From JAKSCF01 sp028279945 (GTDB lineage Bacteria; Bacillota; Clostridia; Peptostreptococcales; JAAYPU01), in contig JANQMT010000198.1 in assembly GCA_028279945.1 (NCBI GenBank), positions 1-21,207 of the forward strand: a stretch of 21,207 nt of DNA. Direction: 5' to 3'. The position numbers and the translations under genes were made by a program. Under the pieces are notes generated by a model, which saw nothing but the letters and a program-made list of their open reading frames with translations, was not told the DNA's origin and made no database searches. Shown piece by piece: positions 15,317-21,207 of this stretch; the stretch's first letter is position 1; every line of letters begins with the position of its first letter.

Positions 15317-15357
15317 TTGAAAATACGTAATATTTCGTATATATCTTCAATGAAGAT
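15317..15357 (+). promoter_or_regulatory. Candidate E2 operon promoter with two dyads
   Basis: TTGAAA (15317-15322) and TATATC (15340-15345) are 17 bases apart; the -10 is only a 4/6 match, as expected for an activated or regulated promoter. The dyad ATACG-N8-CGTAT (15323-15340) fills the spacer. A second dyad, ATCTTC-AAT-GAAGAT (15343-15357), covers the -10 and likely start site. Both could be operators, perhaps for the divergent LuxR-type protein. The leader to E2 is about 110 bases with no other clear structure. Confidence 0.42.
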
Positions 15358-15468
15358 TAAGCAATATGCACGATGTGAAAAAAATGTATAGGTGACATAA
15401 TGGACTATATAGTGTCTGCAACTGGCAAAGAATAAAGAATAAGATTTAACAACGAGGAGGACGTGATT

Positions 15469-16464
15469 ATGAGCATGGATGTGCATATGCCTAGATTAGG
15501 AATGTCAATGAAAGAAGGAAATTTAGTCAGATGGATCAAGAAAGAAGGGGATGCAGTAAAAAAAGGGGAACCGTTGGCTGAGATTGCTTCTGAGAAAATC
15601 ACCAACGAAATTGAAGCCCCGGCAGACGGCATTCTGAATAAGATAATTGTTTTAGAAGGTGAAACAGTGGCTGTGGGTGCTGTAGTAGCAACTCTTTCAG
15701 AGTCGGCTGCTTCGAGTTCTGCCCCTAAGTCCCGGCAGGAGAACAAAGTTGAAGAAGCGGTTTCCAAAGGTCCCAAAACTGTATTGGAGGAAAAATCTTT
15801 AAGTGGTCTTAGAAGAACTATTGGAGAAAGAATGTCCGAAAGTTTGAAACGCTCACCTCAAGGGACAATGACTACCCGAGCGGACATGACGGAGCTGGCG
15901 GCCCTAAAAGCAGACTATGCTGATGGTGGAATAAAAATAAGCTACACCGATATGTTGGTAAAAATAGTAGGTATCGCTCTGGAAAAAAACCCAGTGCTAA
16001 ATTCATCCATTGTAGATGGTAAGCAAGTTTTCTACAAATCTGTCAATATCGGTGTGGGAGTGGGAACAGAAGATGGTCTCTTTGTACCGGTTGTTAAAAA
16101 TGTAGAAGAGAAAGATTTGTTGCAAATTTCACAAGAACTTAAGGCATTTTCTCTAAAAGTTAAAGAAAAACGTATCGAACCAGAAGATATGTCAGGGAGT
16201 ACCTTTACAATCAGCAACTTGGGTATGTTTGATGTAGATATGGTTACACCAATTATTAATCCCCCGGAAGCAGCGATTTTAGCCGTGGGAGCTACCCGAA
16301 AAGAAGTTGTGGTACTTGAAGATGACAGTACGGCTGTCAGACCGCTAACGACTTTATCCCTTACGGCTGATCATGCCGTGATGGATGGGATTCCGGCAGT
16401 AACTTTCCTGTCAAACATCAAGGATATTATGAAAAATCCCCAGGAATTTCTAGGCAACCTATAG
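15469..16464 (+). CDS. Dihydrolipoyl acyltransferase (E2), acetoin/2-oxoacid dehydrogenase complex
   Basis: E2 is the core that carries acyl groups on a lipoyl arm and passes them to CoA. In the 331-residue protein, a single lipoyl domain spans 1-78 with lipoyl Lys43 in ASEKITNEI, and the catalytic domain spans about 109-331, with LSGLRRTIGERMSE at its start and the active-site HAVMDG (His302, Asp306). Between them lie only about 30 residues, rich in Ala, Ser, Lys and Glu, and I see no peripheral subunit-binding domain, which normally holds E1 or E3. ATG 15469 has GAGGAGG 8 bases upstream; a GTG at 15463 is too close. It is first in the operon, before E1 genes, an uncommon order. Substrate not determined. 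Confidence 0.9.
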   Translation: MSMDVHMPRLGMSMKEGNLVRWIKKEGDAVKKGEPLAEIASEKITNEIEAPADGILNKIIVLEGETVAVGAVVATLSESAASSSAPKSRQENKVEEAVSKGPKTVLEEKSLSGLRRTIGERMSESLKRSPQGTMTTRADMTELAALKADYADGGIKISYTDMLVKIVGIALEKNPVLNSSIVDGKQVFYKSVNIGVGVGTEDGLFVPVVKNVEEKDLLQISQELKAFSLKVKEKRIEPEDMSGSTFTISNLGMFDVDMVTPIINPPEAAILAVGATRKEVVVLEDDSTAVRPLTTLSLTADHAVMDGIPAVTFLSNIKDIMKNPQEFLGNL

Positions 16465-16532
16465 GGGGAGGACTAACAAGGAGCGACAGGAAGTTTTGGC
16501 AAATAAGAGAAAAATATAATGGAGGTGTAAGA

Positions 16533-17513
16533 ATGAAGTACTCAAATAGTGAATTGCTCATATTTTATGAGCAGTTGGTTTTGGGACGAAAGTATGAGGA
16601 AAAAATTATGGACTTACTTGGACAAGGTAAGCTGCAGGGTTTTTTTCACCTAGGGATTGGGCAGGAAGCGGCACAAGTTGGTGTTATTAATGCTATGGGG
16701 CCCGATGATTATCTGTTGCCGACGCATCGTTTTCATCCGGGTTTGGTCAATAGGCTTGATCTAAAGAAAATGACGGCAGAGTTATTAGGCAGAATTACTG
16801 GTTACAACCAAGGGAAAGCTTTTACCTTTCATATTTCCAGTAAAGAAGACAAAGTTTTGCCGGTTAATGGTATGTTAGGTGCAGGAATTCCCGAGGCAGT
16901 TGGATATGCTTGGGCTTTAAAAATGGACAAAAAAGACGCGGTAGTGGTTTGTGTACTAGGTGATGGTACAGCCAGTGAAGGTAATGTCCATGAAGGTATG
17001 AATATTGCGGCTGTTCTTAATGTGCCTATTGTTTTCTATATTGAAAATAATGGCTGGGCTATATCCAACCACATTAAAGAACAGACCAAAGTGGAAAATC
17101 TTTCAGTTAGAGCAGCTGCTTATGGTATGGAAGGCGTTACCATTGACGGTAACGATGTTATCGCAGTTAAAGAAACATTGGAGGATGCCATAGCTAAAGC
17201 CAAAAAAGGACAACCAAGTATAGTGGAAGCTAAAACTTATCGTTGGAGAGGTCATTTTGAGGGAGATGCTTGTTCCTACCGTGATCCTAAGGAATATGAA
17301 GCAGCGCTTGAAGAGGATTGTATTAAGGGTTTTGTAGATATATTACTAGAAAAGGGTGTTGCAGAAGATCAATTAGCTAAAATCGATGCTAAAGTACAAA
17401 AGCAAATAGATGAAGCTTTTGATTATGCTGAAAAAGAACCTATGCCTACTGTAGAACAAACCTTGGATTATGACCAGGTCTATGCAACAAATCTGGGAGG
17501 TGACTTAATATGA
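16533..17513 (+). CDS. ThDP-dependent dehydrogenase E1 alpha (acetoin/2-oxoacid type)
   Basis: E1 alpha with E1 beta forms the thiamine diphosphate enzyme that decarboxylates or cleaves the substrate and reductively acylates the lipoyl arm. The 326-residue protein is the length of AcoA/BkdA-type subunits. Seen: GIGQEAAQVGV near 41-51, the ThDP-Mg motif from GDG (143-145) to ENN (171-173), and YRWRGHFEGDACSYRD near 236-251. The usual GGSMH loop is replaced by KAFTFH near 95-100, and the RGHG-type segment reads HRFHPG near 65-70, so it is a divergent member. GGAGG precedes the ATG. Its stop overlaps the E1 beta start in ATGA, indicating coupling. Confidence 0.9.
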   Translation: MKYSNSELLIFYEQLVLGRKYEEKIMDLLGQGKLQGFFHLGIGQEAAQVGVINAMGPDDYLLPTHRFHPGLVNRLDLKKMTAELLGRITGYNQGKAFTFHISSKEDKVLPVNGMLGAGIPEAVGYAWALKMDKKDAVVVCVLGDGTASEGNVHEGMNIAAVLNVPIVFYIENNGWAISNHIKEQTKVENLSVRAAAYGMEGVTIDGNDVIAVKETLEDAIAKAKKGQPSIVEAKTYRWRGHFEGDACSYRDPKEYEAALEEDCIKGFVDILLEKGVAEDQLAKIDAKVQKQIDEAFDYAEKEPMPTVEQTLDYDQVYATNLGGDLI

Positions 17514-18481
17514 GAGAAATCGCTATGAATCAAGCAATCTTGGAAGCTCAAATGGAGGAAATGGAAAGAGACCCTAATGTATTTCTCATTGGAGAGGATG
17601 TCGCACAAATGGGAAGTGTATTTGGGCAGTCTGTGGGACTTTACCAGAAATTTGGACCTGATCGTGTTTTCAATATGCCTGTTGCCGAATCCGGATACGC
17701 TAATTTTGGCGTAGGAGCAGCCATGGCTGGTAAAAGACCTATTGTAGAAATGCAGTTTGCTGATTTTATTATCATGGGTTTTGATGCGGTAGCAAATCAG
17801 GGACCGAAACAACGTTATATGTCAGGTGGCGAATTAAGTGCACCTATGACCATCAGAGCACCTCAAGGAGCCGGTTGTGGTGCTGCAGCTCAGCATTCAC
17901 AGTGTATTGAATCCTGGTTCATGAACTTCCCTGGTATTAAAATTCTAATGCCTTCAACACCATACGATGCAAAGGGTCTTTTAAAAACAGCTATCCGTGA
18001 CAATGATACGGTGTTGTTTTTAGAACATAAAGCTATGATGGGAATTAAAGGAGAAGTACCGGAAGAAGAGTACACCATTCCAATGGGTCAAGCAAATGTA
18101 ATGGTGGAAGGAAAAGATGTAACGATTATTGCCTTACAGTCTCAAGTTTATCAAGCTTTGGATGCGGCACAAGAGCTGGCTAAAGAAGGCATTAGTGCTG
18201 AAGTTATAGATCCTCGTACTTTAATTCCATTGGATAAAAAGACCATTGGGGAATCCGTCAAAAAGACAGGACGTGTCCTTATTGTACACGAAGCGCCTAA
18301 GAGAGGCGGTTTCGGAGGTGAAATGAGTGCTGTTATTTCAGAGTATTTCTTCCCTTATCTCAAAGCACCTATTGTTAGAGTGGGAGCAGCTAATATTCCG
18401 CTGCCTTTCGGTATGCCGGAACAGTATTGCCTGCCCAACAAAGACATCATTGTTAAGAGCGTAAGAGACCTTCTGAAGTAG
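17510..18481 (+). CDS. ThDP-dependent dehydrogenase E1 beta (acetoin/2-oxoacid type)
   Basis: The 323-residue partner of E1 alpha has the transketolase pyrimidine-binding half, with IGEDVAQMGSVFG near 26-38, the catalytic-Glu region PVAESGYANFGVG near 56-68, RYMSGGELSAP and HSQCIE, and then the C-terminal transketolase domain (VIDPRTLIPLDKKTI, HEAPKRGGFGGE). The phrase EHKAMMGIKGEVPEEEY is closer to acetoin dehydrogenase AcoB than to branched-chain subunits as I know them. Some usually conserved spots differ (DTPISE reads NMPVAE; DQIxN reads DAVAN). A GGGAGGTGA Shine-Dalgarno lies in the end of E1 alpha. An 89-base gap to the kinase gene follows. Confidence 0.9.
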   Translation: MREIAMNQAILEAQMEEMERDPNVFLIGEDVAQMGSVFGQSVGLYQKFGPDRVFNMPVAESGYANFGVGAAMAGKRPIVEMQFADFIIMGFDAVANQGPKQRYMSGGELSAPMTIRAPQGAGCGAAAQHSQCIESWFMNFPGIKILMPSTPYDAKGLLKTAIRDNDTVLFLEHKAMMGIKGEVPEEEYTIPMGQANVMVEGKDVTIIALQSQVYQALDAAQELAKEGISAEVIDPRTLIPLDKKTIGESVKKTGRVLIVHEAPKRGGFGGEMSAVISEYFFPYLKAPIVRVGAANIPLPFGMPEQYCLPNKDIIVKSVRDLLK

Positions 18482-18570
18482 TCTGCACTAAAATTCAGGA
18501 AACCGTAGATGCCAAAGAACTGAAAAAAATGAATGAACTTGTAGATAGTAGTGTGAGGTGTTATAAAAGT

Positions 18571-19644
18571 ATGGATTATTTAGTATTAGTCATAAACCCT
18601 GGTTCCACTTCTACCAAGGTTGCTTTGTATGAGAACGAGAAGGAAAAGTGTACCGCCAATATTGAGCATACTGCCCGGGAGCTAAGTTCATTTCTCTCTA
18701 TTAGTGAGCAAGGGCCCTTTCGCAAAGAGGCGATAATGAGATTTGTAAAAAGTCATGGGGTAGAGATACAGGACCTATCGGCTGTTGTGGGAAGAGGAGG
18801 ACTTTTACCTCCTGTAAAATCTGGTGCATATCAGGTGAATCAACTGATGGTAGATACACTAACTCATAACCCGGTCGGGGAGCATGCCTCTAACCTTGGT
18901 GCTATAATTGCTTATGACATTGCTCGTCCCCTTGAGGTCCCAGCCTATATCTATGATGCTGTCGCCGTAGATGAAATGGAAGCTATAGCTAAGATTACCG
19001 GCTTACGTGAAATACGGCGCAAAAGTCTGGTTCATACCTTAAATATGCGGGCAGCAGTGTTAAAAACCGTTGAGAAATATGGACTTTCCTTTGATGATAC
19101 CAACTATGTTGTAGCGCATTTGGGCGGAGGAATATCGATTGGCTTGTTTGCCAAAGGGAAAATGATTGATATTGTTTCTGACGATGAGGGACCAATGTCT
19201 CCGGAAAGGGCCGGGCGAATTCCGGCTCAGGAAATGATCAAATTTTGTTCTGCCTACCAGTATGATAAAAAAACCCTTGCTCGGAAACTTCGGGGGCAAG
19301 GAGGATTCCTCTCTCATCTGGGGACCAATAACACTTTGGAAGTTGAGGAAAAAATTAAAGCTGGAGACCAAGAAGCTGAAATGTTATATCGCGCCATGGC
19401 ATACCAGGTAGTCAAGGGTATAGGGGAACTGGCTGCAGCAGTCGGCGGAAAAGTAAAAAGAATCATCATGACCGGAGGCATTGCGCATTCTAAAATATTG
19501 ACAAAATGGGTGAAAGAACAGGTGGAGTTTATATGCCCGGTGGAAATTATACCCGGAGAGAACGAAATGGAGGCATTAGCCTGGGGTGCGCTACGAGTGT
19601 TAAGCGGTCAGGAAAAAGCCCGCAATTATGAGGGTACAACATAA
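18571..19644 (+). CDS. buk: Butyrate kinase family acyl kinase
   Basis: Butyrate kinase transfers phosphate from butyryl or branched acyl phosphate to ADP, giving ATP and the free acid. The 357-residue protein is of family length and shows the ASKHA-fold signatures: VINPGSTSTK at 7-16, AVVGRGGLLPPVKSG near 73-87, HNPVGEHASNLGA, VAHLGGGISIG near 186-196 and IMTGGIAHS near 303-311. ATG 18571 is chosen because GAGGTG lies 10 bases upstream; an in-frame ATG at 18529 has no Shine-Dalgarno. The usual partner, phosphate butyryltransferase, is absent from the window. Placed inside a lipoyl-dehydrogenase operon, it suggests substrate-level phosphorylation from acyl-CoA, but that is inference. Confidence 0.92.
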   Translation: MDYLVLVINPGSTSTKVALYENEKEKCTANIEHTARELSSFLSISEQGPFRKEAIMRFVKSHGVEIQDLSAVVGRGGLLPPVKSGAYQVNQLMVDTLTHNPVGEHASNLGAIIAYDIARPLEVPAYIYDAVAVDEMEAIAKITGLREIRRKSLVHTLNMRAAVLKTVEKYGLSFDDTNYVVAHLGGGISIGLFAKGKMIDIVSDDEGPMSPERAGRIPAQEMIKFCSAYQYDKKTLARKLRGQGGFLSHLGTNNTLEVEEKIKAGDQEAEMLYRAMAYQVVKGIGELAAAVGGKVKRIIMTGGIAHSKILTKWVKEQVEFICPVEIIPGENEMEALAWGALRVLSGQEKARNYEGTT

Positions 19645-19669
19645 AGGGCTTATAAAGGAGTGAATTTAC

Positions 19670-21073
19670 ATGAGCGAAAAGATAATCAATGACGTAGTAA
19701 TTATCGGCGGAGGACCGGGGGGATATTCCGCTGCCATTTTAGCAGCTCGCCTTAAATTAAATGTGACGCTTGTGGAAAAAGACAACCTAGGCGGTACCTG
19801 TTTAAATGCAGGCTGCATTCCCACCAAAGCTCTTTTAAAATGTGCTGATGTATATGCATCAGCAGCCGCAGCAGCAGAGTATGGTGTAGCGTATGGTTCG
19901 GTCCGGTTTGATTTTCGGAAAATGGCAGAATTTAAAAGTGGTGTCACAGCTCAATTGGTGGGTGGGGTTAACCATTTGGTGAAAGCCAATAAAATCAATC
20001 TTATTAAAGGCGAAGGCAAAATCGTCGATGGCCATACTGTTTTGGTAAAACATGAAAAAGGCAGCGAAGAAATAAAGACCCATAACATTATTGTGGCTAC
20101 CGGAGCTAAAGAAGTGATTATCCCGGGCTTTGAGCCTGACGGAGAGCAAATACTAAACAGCACACAAATGCTTTCACTTCAAGAACTGCCCCGTCAACTG
20201 ACCATCATCGGCGGGGGCGTTATTGGCGTAGAGTTTGCTTCTATATTTGCCCGTCTGGGGGTAAAGGTAACCATTGTCGAACTGACACCTAGTCTTATTC
20301 CTACAGAGGATGAGGAGCTTTCAAAAAACCTCAGATATTTTTTAGAAAAAAACGGGGTTACAGTCTATGTTAATACCATGGCTCAGAGTGTAGAAAAACA
20401 ATCAAACGGTGATTTGCTCCTTGAGATTAAACTGGCTGACGGTTCCTTGCAGACAATAGAATGTGATAAATTGTTGGTTTCTGTGGGAAGAAAAGCTTCT
20501 TTGCAGGATGTGGGAGTCTTGGAACTAGGTGTAAAAATGAACAACGGGCGAATGGATACGGATGAACACATGCAAACTAACATTGCTGGCATTTATGCCA
20601 TTGGCGATGTGACGACCAGTGAGCAGTTAGCACATGTAGCCTATCAGGAGGCCCGTATAGCTGTCTTCAATATTCTGGGCAAATCTTGTGATGTGGATTA
20701 TTCCGCTATTCCGCACTGCATTTATACGTACCCGGAAGTGGCCAGCGTAGGATTATCCGAGAAAAAGGCCTCTGAATTATACGAACAAGTGAAAATAGCT
20801 CGCTTCCCGTTCTATGGGAACGGTAAAGCCATAATTGAAGGACATAATGAGGGCTTTGTTAAACTTATGATCAACGAAGAATCGGAAGAAATCCTGGGTG
20901 CAGCTATCATTGGACCTAAAGCAACAGAACTCATTAGCGAAATGACCTTAGCCGTACAGAAAAAGATGAAAGTAATGGATATTGTCAACACTGTCCATGC
21001 TCATCCGACGCTGTCTGAGGCTTTAAGTGAAGCAGCTTTGACGGCGGTAGGATTAAACCTTCATTCACTGTAA
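19670..21073 (+). CDS. lpdA: Dihydrolipoyl dehydrogenase (E3)
   Basis: E3 reoxidises the dihydrolipoyl arm of E2 using FAD and NAD. The 467-residue protein has the FAD motif VVIIGGGPGGYSAA at 9-22, the redox disulfide GGTCLNAGCIPTK (Cys44 and Cys49), the NAD-binding IIGGGVIGVEFAS near 176-188, the second FAD motif IYAIGDVT, and the C-terminal catalytic HAHPTLSE (His near 445). It has no fused N-terminal lipoyl domain, unlike some clostridial and acetoin-type E3 proteins. AAGGAGTG precedes the ATG, 25 bases after the kinase gene. Base use in this gene and the kinase looks richer in GC than in the upstream half of the window. Confidence 0.95.
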   Translation: MSEKIINDVVIIGGGPGGYSAAILAARLKLNVTLVEKDNLGGTCLNAGCIPTKALLKCADVYASAAAAAEYGVAYGSVRFDFRKMAEFKSGVTAQLVGGVNHLVKANKINLIKGEGKIVDGHTVLVKHEKGSEEIKTHNIIVATGAKEVIIPGFEPDGEQILNSTQMLSLQELPRQLTIIGGGVIGVEFASIFARLGVKVTIVELTPSLIPTEDEELSKNLRYFLEKNGVTVYVNTMAQSVEKQSNGDLLLEIKLADGSLQTIECDKLLVSVGRKASLQDVGVLELGVKMNNGRMDTDEHMQTNIAGIYAIGDVTTSEQLAHVAYQEARIAVFNILGKSCDVDYSAIPHCIYTYPEVASVGLSEKKASELYEQVKIARFPFYGNGKAIIEGHNEGFVKLMINEESEEILGAAIIGPKATELISEMTLAVQKKMKVMDIVNTVHAHPTLSEALSEAALTAVGLNLHSL

Positions 21074-21142
21074 ATAAAAGCCAAGCCCTAAATAAAGAAA
21101 CCTAGAACAAGTAATCTCTAAAAAAATAAAGGGGAGAATTAC

Positions 21143-21207
21143 ATGAGCACTAATTATGGTGGATACATGGGCAAAGTATTAATGATCGATGTATCAACAA
21201 AGGAAAC
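21143..21207 (+). CDS. Aldehyde:ferredoxin oxidoreductase, 5-prime end only
   Basis: Only 21 codons are present before the window ends. They read MSTNYGGYMGKVLMIDVSTK and one more residue, matching the N-terminus of the AOR family (GYMGKxLxxDLSTG pattern), tungsten-pterin [4Fe-4S] enzymes that oxidise aldehydes to acids with ferredoxin. GGGGAG (21131-21136) lies six bases upstream of the ATG. It follows lpdA by 69 bases with no terminator seen, so it is likely the next gene of the dehydrogenase operon. Family assignment rests on a short stretch and could be wrong in subfamily. Confidence 0.72.
   Translation, partial: MSTNYGGYMGKVLMIDVSTKE

Noticed and set aside
15420..15450. TGGCA near 15424 as part of a sigma-54 promoter for the dehydrogenase operon
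   Set aside because: The required GC of the -12 element is missing at the right spacing, and no sigma-54 activator is encoded nearby.
18571..19644. Acetate kinase instead of butyrate kinase
   Set aside because: The length, the NPGSTSTK start and the HLGGGIS context fit the shorter butyrate kinase group better than the roughly 400-residue acetate kinases.

Overview
The window looks like chromosomal DNA of an AT-rich, low-GC Gram-positive anaerobe, most likely a member of the Clostridia. Support comes from strong AGGAGG-type ribosome binding sites, the rpsB-tsf-pyrH-frr-uppS-cdsA-dxr-rseP-ispG gene order typical of Firmicutes, use of the MEP isoprenoid pathway, and the start of a tungsten/molybdopterin aldehyde:ferredoxin oxidoreductase gene at the right edge. 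I cannot name a genus.

Region 1 (15-8968) is housekeeping. It holds queH (queuosine), then rpsB and tsf (ribosomal protein S2, EF-Ts) behind a plausible promoter. A strong terminator follows tsf. Then come pyrH and frr (UMP kinase, ribosome recycling), another hairpin, and the envelope/isoprenoid run uppS, cdsA, dxr, rseP, ispG. The run includes start/stop overlaps (uppS/cdsA, dxr/rseP). Several starts were moved from the longest frame to the codon behind the Shine-Dalgarno; pyrH then starts at TTG.

Region 2 (8969-14112) is a mixed accessory block. It has a stand-alone B3/4-domain protein, a divergent membrane-anchored XRE regulator, a YjjG-type HAD phosphatase, the two-gene membrane PH-domain pair ydbS-ydbT, and a 90-residue protein of unknown function that recalls DUF2007. 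Three hairpins with the same GTTGGG...CCCAAC core lie in separate intergenic gaps of regions 1 and 2.

Region 3 (14113-21207) is the most interesting part. A GAF-PAS-LuxR-type regulator is divergent from a six-gene set on the plus strand: lipoyl E2, ThDP-dependent E1 alpha, E1 beta, butyrate-kinase family acyl kinase, dihydrolipoyl dehydrogenase, and the first 21 codons of an aldehyde:ferredoxin oxidoreductase. The E2 has a lipoyl domain and a catalytic domain but no recognisable peripheral subunit-binding domain. A promoter-like sequence upstream of E2 carries two adjacent dyads, which are candidate operators. The set could cleave acetoin (acetyl-CoA plus acetaldehyde, the aldehyde then oxidised by the ferredoxin enzyme) or oxidise 2-oxoacids with ATP recovered at the kinase step. 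No phosphotransacylase is visible in the window. The sequence alone does not decide between these substrates.
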